From: Mytilus trossulus | Lineage: Eukaryota > Mollusca > Bivalvia > Mytilida > Mytilidae | Assembly: GCF_036588685.1 (NCBI RefSeq) | Contig: NC_086386.1 | Coordinates: 3,212,710-3,276,709 of the forward strand | Direction: 5' to 3' | Length of the DNA: 64,000 nt | Shown here: positions 33,613-46,300 of the stretch, piece after piece | How positions within the stretch are numbered: position 1 is the stretch's first letter | Layout: every line of letters begins with the position of its first letter | Translations under genes and position numbers: made by a program | The notes under the pieces: generated by a model | What the model was told of the DNA's origin: nothing | Database searches by the model: none | The model's input: the letters and a program-made list of their open reading frames with translations, nothing else

Positions 33613-36600
33613 TTACTATAGATATAGGAAGATGTGGTGTGACTGCCAATGAGACAACTCTCCATCCAAACAACAATTCAAAAATTAATCCATTATAGGT
33701 TAAAGTACGGCCTTCAACACGGAGCCTTGGCTCACACCGAACAACAAGCTATAAAGGGCCCCAAAATAACTAGTGTAAAACCATTCAAACGGGAAAACCA
33801 ACGGTCTAATCTATATAAACAAAACGAGAAACGAGAAACACGTATATATTACATAAACAAACGACAACTACTGTACATCAGATTCCTGACTTAGGACAGG
33901 TGCAAACATTTGCAGCGGGATTAAACGTTTTAATGGGCCCAAACCTTCTCCCTTTTTCTGAAACAATAGTATAACATCACAACATATAAAAACATACGAT
34001 AACATATCAATTGGCAGACTTAACTCAATCAAAAAACGTATGATTACACAATGAACGAATAAATTTGATCTGCGATATCTGAATACAAATGCACAGTTAA
34101 TTAAATATTAGAGACAAACATTCATGACCAAAAGGCTAACAAACAAATTCAAACACACTGAGAAATATTTAACCAATCAATGTTCACTTTAGAAAAAACC
34201 GTTTTTTTATAATCTTGAAGTTTATACAAATGTTGTAAGAATAAGTGAAAAATTGAAGATATTACAAATAATCAAAGCTGGTATACAGCAAAGATCCATA
34301 TAAATAAAAAATGACAAAAAAGCATTATAAACAGTATCAACAGGTCGAATTAACAAGAAAATACGATTTGAGAGTACTCGCAGTTACTGACAGCTAGTTA
34401 AAAGCCAAAACCAATTAATAGTAAAAAATCATGCATCAGAGACTAAAATCGACTAAAACACATCACAGGGATTTAGTATTTTAACGTCATTAATAGTCAA
34501 AGAAGACATGACTTGTGCAATGCCAAAAATAAATGTATCGACAGGTAGTAGTATAGTGAAGAGCGACTTCTATAGAAATAAAAGTAAACGTGGCTGTGTC
34601 CCCTATACATCTCACCTCAAAAGATAATGAAATTTAGTTATGTTTTAATTTGCTAATGACAAAATCAATATTAGTGCCAATGTGAACTATATTCAGAGAT
34701 CTAATTACAATATTGGTACGATAACCCTTACTTATAAGTTTGTTTAAAGGTTCGATGAGTTCACAAGGATCACATAGTGATTTCCTCGCTTTAAGTACAA
34801 TATTACCATAAAATTTAGGATGAGAAATACCATTTTTAATAAGCTTTCTACAGGTATAGCCAAATTTACTAATCAAATCTTTGTATCTATGAAAGAATTT
34901 AGTAAAAGTTTTAAGTAATTTATGGTATCGAAATCACTGACACAACAATTTACCAGTGATGCATTGATTACGTTCGTTAAAATCTATGAAATCAGAACAC
35001 ACACGGGCAAACCGAACGAGTTGCGATATATAAACACCGTATGATGGAGCCACAGGCACATCGCCGTCTAAAAAAGGAAAATTAACAATAGGAAATGAAA
35101 AATCGTCTCTTTTGTCGTAAATTTTAGTGTGAAGTTTCCCGTTTGAAATTGAAATGTCTAAATCTAGAAAAGGACAACTGCTGCTGTTTATGTTAGATTT
35201 AGTTAAAGTAAGTTCGTTTGGGTAAATTTCTGAAGTATATTTAGAGAACTCTGGATTATTCAACGAAAAAATATCATCCAGATAACGGTAGGTATTTTTG
35301 AATGTATCAACCAAATGTAACAATGATGGGTCTTTACTGAGTTTGGTCATAAACTGAGATTCATAGCAATATAGAAATAAATCTGCTATTAAAGGGGCAC
35401 AGTTGGTGCCCATTGGAATACCTACTACCTGACGATACACTTTATCGCCGAAACGTACATAAATGTTATCAAGCAGAAAGTTTAAAGCTTCAATCATATC
35501 CTCACATTTCCAGTAAGTGTATCTAGCATACTTTCCTGTTTCGTTACAGAAAAAGGCCTTAAACGAGTTACAGCAAATAAAATTACAATGAGATTTTTCA
35601 AAAGACCATTTTATCAAATACAAAAACTTTTTCTTTATAAGATTGTGTGCAAGTGTAGTGTACAGAGTAGAAAAATCATAACTGTCAACAGAATTGTAAG
35701 GACCATTGAGAGCATGTATTTTATCTAAAACCTCTAAAGAATTTTTAACACTCCAAAAATAATTAATACCATTATTTTCATAAGCTTTATTACAAAAGTT
35801 AATAACCAGTTCTTTGATAGTAGTAAGGGAGGTGATTAGAAGCACTGATAGATTAGTAGTAGAACACTTACTCGAAGCGGAGATGAAACGGAATTTAAAT
35901 GTTTTTTTGTGTAATTTCGGTAACCAGTACATGGTAGGGACTTTCAAATGTTCGGAAGATGCTTTAAGCTGGGCAGTGGCAGTGGTATGCTTGTTAACGA
36001 TTTGACTCTCTGTGGTGCGCACTGACCTGAATGTAGAGGAATTGATAATTTCGTTTTGAAGAACTTTCGTGTAGTATATGCGTCACACCACCACTACATT
36101 ATTTGCTGCCTTGTCTGCCGGTACGAACACAAACCGCTCTGCGAGTACCTTGAGTTTGTTTTTTATTCTAGAAATGGGTATATCATGGTTCCTATTATTA
36201 ATTTCAGAATTGTTTTCTAAATGAGATATTCGAATATCAACAGTATTCATAATTTTATTCAAATAACTGTCTAAAGATTTTTTATCGGATTTTTCACGTT
36301 TGCACCAATTTTTACAATAGGCAGACAGAGCGTCTTTAATGACCTGACGACACTGTTTCCAATCTATTGTAGATGGAGGACGGTATTTCGGTCCTTTCTT
36401 TAGAAAAGTTATGACTTCACGGTCATCGACTATGTTGAGGTCTCCTGTGATAACATGACCATAGGGAACATATTTAAAACTAGATGTTTCGCAATCTCAA
36501 GTGGAAGGAACATTATTTTCTATATTGACGTCTGTTGTAATTGACGTATAATTGAAAATCAAATTTCTGCTCGGTTTTTTATAAGAATACGAAATAATGG

Positions 36601-37260
36601 GTTGTTCTATATTATCAAAATATGGAGGTATTAAGCTATAGACAGAAGAGTCATTGAATATGCTAGACAAATTAATAAAATCAATACCTGTATTTATATA
36701 TTTTAATTTGAGAAAATGTCGTTTACGATTTTCAGGTTTATCAATAATAGGAAAAAGCCTGTGATGACAAAAGGCTGTAATAATACGGGTGTATTCATAA
36801 AATGGGCTAAAAAAAGAAATTTTATCACACTCAAGAAAAATAGCATATAATTTACTTATAGGTATCTGACCCAGTTCGCATAATACTTGATGTCTGCCAT
36901 TACTCTTTATTATAGATAACAGATCAGCAAGTGTATAATTTATACGATGTTTAATACGTTGATTGCGGTTCTTGCGTTTACCATGAGACCTATTATTTCT
37001 AAGTCGTTTATCAACAATATTAATGACAAATGAATGACATCGATATGAGTTTTAGATATGTTCCCCTGCCCTAATATTTTATCATTTAGACCGAGAGGAT
37101 AAGCTGTTTGAAGTCTTTTAATCCATGCATGAACGCAATTTGTATATCTTCGGTTACTGGTAACTTAAAGTTCACTGCCACGTGTAAGCTGTCTTGGTTT
37201 TTTTTGTAAAGGGACATACTCTGTCAAATTGATGATCACCGATTTGACTCAAATTTTCAA
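33613..37260 (-). mobile_element. Penelope-like retroelement (PLE), nearly full length
   Basis: The coding part runs from about 37250 down to 34634, followed on the minus strand by a tail of about 1 kb ending at CCACATCTTCCTATATCTATA (33613). The tail is colinear with the many short copies at 0.9, 4.2, 30.2 and 41.5 kb, so those are 5'-truncated relatives. It sits directly beside the repeat ending at 33607. No GIY-YIG endonuclease domain is visible after the RT. Long pseudo-LTRs were not found. Confidence 0.8.
34634..37250 (-). pseudogene. PLE reverse transcriptase ORF, inactivated
   Basis: About 860 codons are readable. The longest open block is 36022-34934 (362 codons). It contains WLPKLHK, the YDFSTLYTTL palm block, GIPMGTNCAPL (motif B) and the YRYLDD active site (motif C), all in the expected PLE order. 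Upstream, the same frame continues through DKAANNVVVV, interrupted by TGA. It goes back through NRSHGKRKNRNQRIKH, with another TGA, a frameshift near 37020 and a TAA near 37170. Downstream, a TGA after KLLCQ separates the thumb (34634-34932, FRYHKLLKTFTKF…). The lesions are few and mostly point changes, so it died recently. The family copies RNA into DNA for its own transposition. Confidence 0.88.
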
Positions 37261-37863
37261 TTTTTAATTTAAAAAATAATAAAACATGCATCCAAATCAT
37301 ACACAGTCTGGAATAAACAATTTACGATGCTTGGGCTCAATAAGATGTGTCGTGTGTATTTTATTCCAACCGCCAATTCCATTAACTATCAAGATGACTT
37401 TCAAAGACTGCAGACAGTTATATAACCCGATAGACACATATATATTGATACAAACAGGTAGCGATCTAGTGCAATTTGGTATTGGTTTGTATGTTTGATT
37501 ATAAAATAAAGGTCAATTAAAGGGTTTACCTTTTTTTCAATTTTATTAATATATTCTTTTCCTTTTGAAAACTTGAGACGCCTAGTTTATGCGTAATCGA
37601 TTTTAAGCGAACGGTTCAAATTGAATAGGGATTCAAAGACGTCGAATTATTCACTTGCAAGTGCATAATACAGTAGCGAACTTCTTGGCTCATTTTTACA
37701 AAATTGAATAAAACTCTCCGCTATAAGCGAATAATTATTTTATTATTTCATATTGGTGAGCACTGATTATATCTTGGAGCAAATACCTTATTAACACTAT
37801 TCATATATATTTCAACTCTCCGTAGTATTCGTTTTTTTATTCGGATCAGATAGTCTCCTTATC

Positions 37864-38115
37864 TTATAAAAGAGGGACGAAAGTTACCAAAGGGACAGTC
37901 AAACTCATAAATCTAAAACAAACTGACAATGCCAAGGCTAAAAATGAAAAAGAAAAACAGAAAAACAATAGTACACTCGACACAACATAGAAAACTAAAG
38001 AATAAACAACACGAACCCCACCAAAAACTAGGAGTGATCTCAGGTGGTCCGGAAGGGTAAGCAGATCCTGCTCCACATGTGGCACCCGTCGTGTTGCTAT
38101 ATTGTGATTACAGGA
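37864..38115 (-). mobile_element. PLE clade-2 3'-end fragment
   Basis: GAGGGACGAAAG, CCAAAGGGACAGTCAAACTC, AAACTGACAATGCCAAGGC, GAATAAACAACACGAACCCC and GGTAAGCAGATCCTGCTCC. This is an extremely common mussel repeat. I link it to PLE clade 2 because the same tail follows an RT fragment at 51.9-52.5 kb. Confidence 0.6.
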
Positions 38116-38282
38116 CAATATTTGATACGCAACTATATAAGTCTACAGAAACAAGGACCACAAAGGTCAATTCATGTACATATTATTAAACCCCAATATT
38201 TCAGAGACATATGACACCCAAGATAATATCATATGAAATTTATTGCATAATAACTACCGTCTTGTACCGAGTGTTCAAAATG

Positions 38283-38467
38283 GCAGTTGCTATCTTATAG
38301 TTCGTTTCTGTGTGTGTTACATTGTCGTCTGATTGTTTATTGCACTTCAGTGTTTCTGGTGTTTCATTGTTTTCCTTTTATGGTTGATGTGTTTCGGTCG
38401 TTTTTTACCCGAAATTGTTTTCTTTCAATTTATGTCTTTTGAACAGCGGTATACTACTGTTATTCAC
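38283..38467 (+). repeat. Abundant dispersed repeat (GTATACTACTGTT family)
   Basis: AAAATGGCAGTTGCTATCTT, GTTCGTTTCTGTGTGTG, TTCCTTTTATGGTTGATG and GAACAGCGGTATACTACTGTT. Same family as 58.11-58.48 kb. Confidence 0.6.
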
Positions 38468-38999
38468 ATATTAAAAAAAGAATTGTCCAGCTAAATTTCA
38501 TTTTTTTCTTTTCTTGCAATAAAGCCATTTATCTTCGCATTTTATATCTATTGAAAACTCTGGGTGTTTGTTTTAGACAAGACGATGTGTAATGCGATTT
38601 TACAGTATCTACATTACATAATGTTTCAATTGATCACTTTCTACCATTGATATAGAGATATTAAAATGTACTATACCTTTTGGAACTCAATTACATATAA
38701 ACAGTAAAGTGTAACTCCCCTATTAGGAATCAAACTCTTACCAAAACCAAAACAATTTATCAGCTCTCTTTTCCTGCAATCTGTATAAAAAAGCCATTAT
38801 TGCCATGATTATAATATTAATTGTTTGTACCGTTCATAATATTAAAAATAAGGTGTTTATGTCACGAAAAAGAGAATGTAAACTCCATTAGATGGTGATT
38901 CTACGATATTGTTACGGTATTTATATCTCACATTGGATTTTTTTTTGCCATTGATGCTGTAGTTCAACATTGACTTTGAATTTTTGACAAAAACGCCTG

Positions 39000-39145
39000 T
39001 TTACATAAGAGTGGCATTCAAACTAATAGATCAAGACTACGCAACACGAACAACACCCTACAAAGGGTGATCTCAGGTGCTCCAGAAAGATAAGTCGAAT
39101 ATGTTTAAAATGTGGCACATGTGACAAACGTTACATGTTTATATT
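39000..39145 (-). repeat. Short PLE clade-2 tail fragment
   Basis: AACACGAACAACACCCTAC, GTGATCTCAGGTGCTCCAG and a CACATGTG end. A diverged part of the 37864-38115 family. Confidence 0.4.
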
Positions 39146-39629
39146 CCTATAAAATGACTCTCTGTTTTAAATTTAATGAATTTATAAATGAATCAATTTT
39201 TCAACCGGAAAGACCAGCAATCAAATATTCAATAACGTAAACTTCCTAAAACACTTTATTGCTATGATATGTTTCCTGATAAGGCTAATTAAACCTCAAA
39301 TACTATCATAATGTGTAATAAAACACAGTGGCCATGGTTATATTCATTAGTTTAATGTTGATAATAAATGAAATTGAATCTTCACTAAATGGAAAATGTT
39401 CCGAATACGACAGGTAAATTATATTTACATAAGCGCAATTAATATATAAAAAAAAATAATCACATCAATTTCTTATGAAATAAGTTATCATACCAAAATT
39501 TATAAATGTCCTTTGGACATAACTATTTAAATCAGCGTTTCTTTTTATAAACTGTAACATCAAATGAGCTGGCGCTGTTTCCAGGTGTCTTTTTCATTTA
39601 ATTATGATTGTTTACCCTTTCTCAGTCAC

Positions 39630-39845
39630 TATAAAATGATAAAATATATGCTGGATTGAGCTCTCTGTATGTTGCTACATAGAAATGGAAAGTTCACAAT
39701 TGGGAAGCTGAAATCGTCTCTTCTGTCGTGAATTTTTGTTTTTAACGAAAACACCATTGTCAATTTCTGGATGTTTGTCACGATACAAAGCAGACTTAAA
39801 AGAGGGACGAAAGATACCAAAGGGACAGTCATAACTGTATATGTT
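39630..39845 (-). pseudogene. PLE clade-2 RT fragment next to its own 3'-tail sequence
   Basis: On the minus strand, a piece of the tail (ACTGTCCCTTTGGTATC) is followed by KTKIHDRRDDFSFPIVNFPF, the block after motif C in PLE RTs. The tail-before-RT order suggests a tandem or rearranged insertion. It ends in a stop soon after. Confidence 0.55.
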
Positions 39846-40189
39846 GTATCCCTTATTGCATAATCAAGTTTGACGAGATACAATTAATGGAACACAATGC
39901 ACTGGTCGGAGATGTGCTACATTAATTCAACATAGGCAATATTGTTCTATGATTACAATGAATCACTGAATGATCTCTGACAGGGTTTGTTTGAAATAAA
40001 ACATCCCATTTTTCATTTTAGATCCGGAAAAGAAACATGGTTTTGTTGCAACAATCACGAGGATGTTAATGGCACGTGCATTGGTGGGTTTATAACTAAT
40101 GATAATTGGTTTTTTTTTAATTTGTTCCCCCTTTTTTCCCTTATATTGCAATAGCATGATTTTGTTATTGACGATATTTATCAAAGGTA

Positions 40190-40260
40190 CCAGAATTATA
40201 ATTTAGTACGCCAGAAGCGCGGTTCGTCTACAAAAGACTCATCAGTGACGCTCATATATA
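40190..40260 (-). ncRNA. Hammerhead ribozyme remnant of a retrozyme, minus strand
   Basis: At 40207-40253 the reverse strand reads GAGCGTCA, CTGATGA, stem II GTCT/AGAC, GAAC and TGGCGTA. The base after GAA is C, and helix III bases are changed. It is followed by ACTAAATTATAATTCTGGTACC, the conserved retrozyme sequence after cleavage. Confidence 0.65.
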
Positions 40261-40559
40261 TATTTGTCATTAAGATAAATGTATCCAAGAAACTTTATCT
40301 CGTATATATATATTCTAGATATAACTGATATGGGTTGAGTATAGTTCGATTTAACAGCAATGCATCGACAAAAAAACCAACAATGACTTATGAATGTTTA
40401 CTTTGTTAACGTCACGGGAGGTAAACTTTATTTAATGACACCAACTGTACAAACCGAAGGTCTAAATGTTTAAAAACACATCTTAGATGAACCAAAAAAA
40501 GTACATTAATTAGAAAAGATTAGTACCAACCTTCATCCTAACCTTGCCTTTGACCTTTT

Positions 40560-40635
40560 TATTTGAGCGCATTGATAAGTTATTTTGTAGACGCGTCTGA
40601 CGTCCTAAATTATAAGCTTTGTATCTTTTTTGAAT
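40560..40635 (+). repeat. Strongly decayed retrozyme fragment
   Basis: TTTGAGCGCATTGATAAG, TGTAGACGCGTCTGACGT and AAATTATAAGCTTTGTATC keep the order of the hammerhead and flank. The core is lost. Confidence 0.4.
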
Positions 40636-41479
40636 TGAATTTAAACCTGAAGGAAAAATAAACTCTTGTCGAATCAATCGATTGTCGAATACTGTACCTT
40701 AATGTCTTTTTTGAGGTACGAATAAAGTGAAATCCCCCAAAAAATGAACTCCGAGGAAATGTAAAAAAAAACAAAGTTCCTAATCAATTGACAAAATCAA
40801 AAGCTTGAACATATCAAACGAATGGTTAACAACTGTTATATTCCTGACTTAATACCGGAATTTTCAAGTGTCGAAAATGGTGGATTGTATCTGGTTTTAA
40901 CCAAGCTTTACCATATATGTCCTTGTTACTGTATATCTATCATTGGCTTTTATAATTTTGACATCAACTGCTCCTTTTTGAGAATCGATCATTGTAAAGC
41001 CCGATCAGAACTCCATTATTGTTATAGGACTCTAAACATATTGATAATCACGATATAAAATCTGAATTCATGTTTTGTGTTGCATTATGCACAAGTACAG
41101 TATATATCACCCATTGTATCCGATATTCTAGAGCTTGTATATCCTATCATTATTTCTTGTGAGGATTTCTGCTTAGATTATGTTATGGAATATACGTTTT
41201 ACAGACCATAGCGGATATGTTTCAAATAACGTAACGTCAATACCGTCCTCTTAACCAAGAATCTGTTAATCCCTTCCTTGAGTATCCTTTAGTATCTGCG
41301 GTCGTACTATGTCTATGAAGTGGATATTATAAGCAACCATATAGCCTTCAATTAGTAATTCTGTTACCATATGGTCGGAAATTAGGACCCGACATAAAAA
41401 ATATTCAAAGGAGAAAATTATTGGCCTGATGTATTACAAAACAATTTACGAAAAAAGCAACTATGACAGACAAGAATCA

Positions 41480-41965
41480 ACGACCACAACTACAGGCTAC
41501 ATGATCCTAACTTGGGACAGGCGCAGAAAGAACGTGGCGGGGTTTAACATGTGTTGGCTGCTCAACCCTTCTCCTAACCTGGAACAGTAGTGAACATAAG
41601 AAGTAACTATAAAAATCAGTTGAATAAGGCTTAATCATCAGATGGATACAAATATAAATACCTCTAACAAAAATACAGAGTGAACATGGACGGGTATTTA
41701 TATATCCAAAAAACTAAAAAGACACAAAGATATGAGCGAATTCGCAGTTACTGACAACTACATTTTGTAGTTAAAACCAAATAGAATTTGGAAGAAAAAA
41801 AAATGCATTACTAAAATATAAACTCTTTCACACCAAACATCAAATGATCTTAGTTAATTATAAAAACGTCATTTTAGTCAGAAACAGACATGGCTTTGTG
41901 CCAAACTATAGGTATCGAAGGATGGTAGTACCGTGAGCATTATAAAATGTATTGAGAAATTGATT
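41480..41965 (-). mobile_element. PLE 3'-tail fragment
   Basis: Shares with 33.9-34.6 kb, in order: CTTGGGACAGG, CAACCCTTCTCC, TTCGCAGTTACTGACA, TTAAAACCAA, AAAACGTCATT.TAGTCA and GACATGGCTTTGTGCCAA. It has no RT. Confidence 0.5.
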
Positions 41966-41984
41966 TGTTTTAGAAGTATGTAAT

Positions 41985-42915
41985 AACAAGAGGCTGTCAC
42001 AACGACAGCAAACCGGATTTATTAACATTTATTTGTGTCCTGGCATAATCAAAAGAACCATTAATGATAAATCATGAAAATGAGAATCGTCAATATCAAA
42101 TTTGACCTCCATTTTGTCATCATTATCAACATATCAAATATTGAAAAGCTCAGATTGAATGGTTCATGAGTAAATGCAACAACGTGAATGGAAACGCCAT
42201 TTTACGATCTTTCAAGAACCAGTACTCCTGAACGGTAAAAGTCAAAATCGTAATTATTAAACTTGACCTCTATGTTGTCATCAGTAGCAACATATGAAAA
42301 TTTCATAAGCTTAGGTTGAAGGATTAATGAGAAAACGCACGGACACGACTGGAAACACCATTTTTCAATCTTTCAAGAACAGTAACTTCCTGAACGGTAA
42401 AAGTCAAAATCGTCATTATTGAACTTGACCTCCATTTTGTCATCAGTAACAACTTATTTAAATTTGGGGAGCTTTGGTAGAACAGTTCATGCGTAAATGC
42501 ACGGACACGACTGGAAACACCATTTTTCAATCTTTCAAGAACCATAACTCCTGAACGGTAAAAGTCAAAATCGTCATTATTGAACTTGACCTCCATTTTG
42601 TCCTCGGTAACAACATATTAAAATTTGGGAAGCTTTGGTAGAACAGTTCATGCTTAAATGCACGGACACGACTGGAAACTCCATTTTTCAATCTTTCAAG
42701 AACCATAACTCCTGAACAGTAAAAGTGAAAAATCGCCATTATTAAACTTGACCTTCCTTTAGCAAATGTTTAGTTGTCATATTACATATTAAAATGTTAA
42801 AAGCTTTGGTTGAACGGTTCATGAGTTAATGCACGGACAACATTTGATTGCCACCCGCCCGACCGGCCGCCTGCCGTACATCCCTAAATCAATAACCGAC
42901 ATTTTTGTCCAAAAA
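41985..42915. mobile_element. Dispersed element containing about five 165-bp tandem units
   Basis: Opens with AACAAGAGGCTGTCACAACG and closes with GCCTGCCGTACATCCCTAAATC, CCGACATTTTTGTCC. Between them, CTGAACGGTAAAAGTCAAAATCGT … TTGACCTCCATTTTGTC … GGTTCATG.GTAAATGCACGGACA repeats near 42230, 42395, 42555 and 42715. Open frames on the minus strand (LERLKNGVSSRVRAF repeated) are caused by the repeat. Confidence 0.65.
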
Positions 42916-43324
42916 ATCTGGTTAAAAAGCATACCTTGCAAATAAACCAACAGGAGTATTTGTTTAAAAATAGACTATCGACCAAAGCTATTTCTTTCAA
43001 TTGGATAATGCGTTCAAAGGGCATTATAAATTCAAAGGTATAATGTGTGTTTATAACTTGTTCAAAGTATTTTCCTCCACAGAACATTTTGTTGTTGTAA
43101 ATATGTGGAGTGTATATTCTCGAAATAATTCATTGCTTTCAGGAGAATAAATTTTTACCAACCTGAATAGTCTTATGAGTTACATCTTGTGTGTAATATC
43201 CTTGCCTTATATTTTTACCTTATATTGTAGCATGATTAGTCTACATTGTATCATAATCATATCTTTTTATATATACTAATGGAAGAATGTAGTGTAAAAA
43301 ATTAATCCTATTGAGTTTTAACAG

Positions 43325-46300
43325 AATGTGCGAATGGTTTTGAATCGCTTGATGGCAGTCCTTGCAGACCTTGCCCAAGAGGATTCTTCGGGAAAGGATG
43401 TCTTAAGAAATGTGACTGTAACATACTGAAGTATATTGACTAGTAATTAATCACTTTAACAATTATTTTTTTCATTACAAAACAGACTAAAGTTTGTTAA
43501 TAGTATTTTCTCTTTTATTCGTGTATCAAGGAATGTTGTAGGGTAGGGTGTGGTTCAAGGAGTTTTAAACAGAAACGAACGATACCAGAGAAATAGTCAG
43601 ACTCATAAATCGAATTTCAAAATAAACTGACAACGCCATGATTAAAAATGAAAAAGACCAACAGACTAGCAATGGTACACGTGATACAAAATATAAAACT
43701 AAAGAATAAGCGTTAAGTAGAAAAACAGAAGATGTGGTATGATTTTCAATAAGATAACGCTCCACAAGAGACCAACATGACACAGGTATTAACAACTATA
43801 GGTTAACGTACGGCCTTCACCACTGAGCAAAGTGCATACCGCATAGTCAGCTATAATAGACAATTTAAAACAATTATAACGAGAAAACTAACGGCCTTAT
43901 TTGTATGAAAAAATAAACGAAAAACAAATATTTAACACATAAACAAACAACAACCACTTAATTACAAGAAAAAGGTGTATATCTTGGGCCAGTGTTTATT
44001 CTATTTATTGAATATTATCTACCGGCATAATTATTTAATTCTTTTTGTACGTCGCAATAACAAGTTTTTTTTAAAATTAAGTCTACGGTTTTTCTAAAAC
44101 ATTTTCTAACAAAAATAAGGAGTGTCAATATTTCTTCTTTTGAATGATATTGTAGTACTGGCCTTGTATTTAAGTACTTTTCAATACATCCAAATGGGTT
44201 GTTTGACATTTAAGGGAATGTACACATGTTTAAATCACAAAAGTTGATGTAAGGATCGGCAAAAGGTGTCATTATCTTCCCTTAACTCAACTTTTTGGAC
44301 ATAGTACACTTTGATACTATCGGAACATATTTTTGTTTCAAACGATTAAATTTAGTAGAGTGTGCAATTGATCTGACGATTTAATATGAATAAGGATGAC
44401 GCCAATGTATTTACATTATAATATGAATAAGGAAGACGTCAATGTATATACATACACTATGAATAAGGAAGGCGCCAATGTATATACATAACAATATGAA
44501 TAAGGAAGACGCCAATGTATATTCATAACAATATTTATATAGGTATATGCAATGTACATGAATTGATCTTTAATTAGTTAGGTCTGGCTTATGCATGTTC
44601 TTCTCGCTTGAAACACTCCCAAGTACTGTAACGTTCACTTTGACTGGAATTAAAAATTTCAAGGAAAACGGAAATATTTTGACTTCTAATCCATGTTCAA
44701 TATCTAAAAATGTGTAATCCATACATGAGTATATAGTATGTGCAACTTATTGTGCTTAAGTGAAATAGTTTGATGTGTCGTTCATTAGTTAAATGTATAT
44801 AGAATCATAATTCTATGTATGCATCCCAATAAATGTTGAACATATCATATATAGAAAACAAATGAAATAAACTAAATTATATGTTAGTAGATGTAATCAC
44901 ATTAAAGGCTGCACCAATAGTGAACAAAACTGGACAGTAGAGAAAACAGGTAAATAACTGTGATAGTGTATAACTTTTTCCACTTTATATGTTATTATAT
45001 GGTTAAGTTTATAACTGCTATTGTTTGCCTGTTATCACTTTGCTTTCATTCCTGTTTTTATTACATAGTGAAAAGCTTGTTTAGAATGTTTAATAATTTA
45101 TTATTTGATTGGAAAAAAGGCTGTACTTATATAAAAGCATTTAAAATAAAAGAATCAAAATCTGAATTAGAATGTACGATATGCAAAATATATAATTTTT
45201 ACATTTACTTTGGAAGGCACACAATATATACGATAAGTAAATAAGAAAAAAAAACTGTTATCAAAATTTTTTTTTTATAGCTGTTGTTTGGTTTGAATGT
45301 TTTAAGTTGTAACTGACTATTGAATGGATTAATGTCATTGCAGAATCTACCATATCTCTGACAAATATGGCTTCTACTAGAGAATACAATGACAACTGGC
45401 TTACAACACAATTGTCTACTATAATAACAGTTTATACCATCAGCGAAAACAAATCAACGGCTATTACCAGTACAAGAAGATTACAAAGCACTACCCCAAA
45501 GCCTAAAGCAAAAGATCTGGGTAAGAACAATATGCAAACAACAGGTTTGGGATCTCAAAATTAACACAAACCTCTTGAACCTCTTTATAAACTAAAATAA
45601 ACATTAGCATATTTGGCATGGATATTTTGTATTGAAAATGATATTCTACCTTTAATCTGATTGTTTTATGAACGTTTTCTGATTTAGATCAGTATGTTAA
45701 TGTTGATCTTTCAAATTGTTTTCTAAATTGAAGGTTTCCACATTTGCACCTCAAATGAATTATTATGAATTTAACGATTTTGTCCATAACTGTTTTATAT
45801 TTGCAGATTTAAATAACAGAGAAATAATCATTTATTCAATCGGTGGCGCTGCATTTGTATTTTGTATAATAATGTGCAGTGTATGCAAACACCGATATAA
45901 ACGGATTAATGGAAGTGTTAAGAGGTACCACACGGGAAGCAGACATACAATTGATATAACAGATAATCCACAACGAGAAGTTCCTCTTGAGGACATTGAG
46001 GGACTATATGAAGAAATAGATGAATCAAATATGATAGATAACATGGTAAACCTTAAGGAAAACAATGATGTGTCAGTTACCGATTCTAATGGCAGTTATG
46101 TTCAGCCGGAAAGCAACAACTATCTTACGCCATATCAACCTCCTGGTGAAGATGCAAATACTAATACTTCTAATGATAGTAAATCAGGAGGATCATCAGA
46201 GTCAAATGATTTACCAATAAGTGATCACGAATCTACTTCATCAAAGTCAGACGTAATAGGGGAAAGATCTAGCTATCTTAATCCGTATCAACCAATCATT

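Noticed and set aside
34934..36022. The 362-codon RT frame as an intact cellular or retroviral gene
   Set aside because: It is only the central part of a PLE ORF bounded by nonsense codons in the same frame. The motifs are PLE-type, and no gag, protease or LTR is present.
42324..42739. Overlapping minus-strand frames with repeated LERLKNGVSSRVRAF
   Set aside because: They are translations of the 165-bp tandem unit.
43325..43430. Reading the EGF-like exon through to its in-frame TAG as a short protein
   Set aside because: A GTATAT donor at 43431 joins in phase to 44888 and restores the missing cysteines of the EGF-like module.
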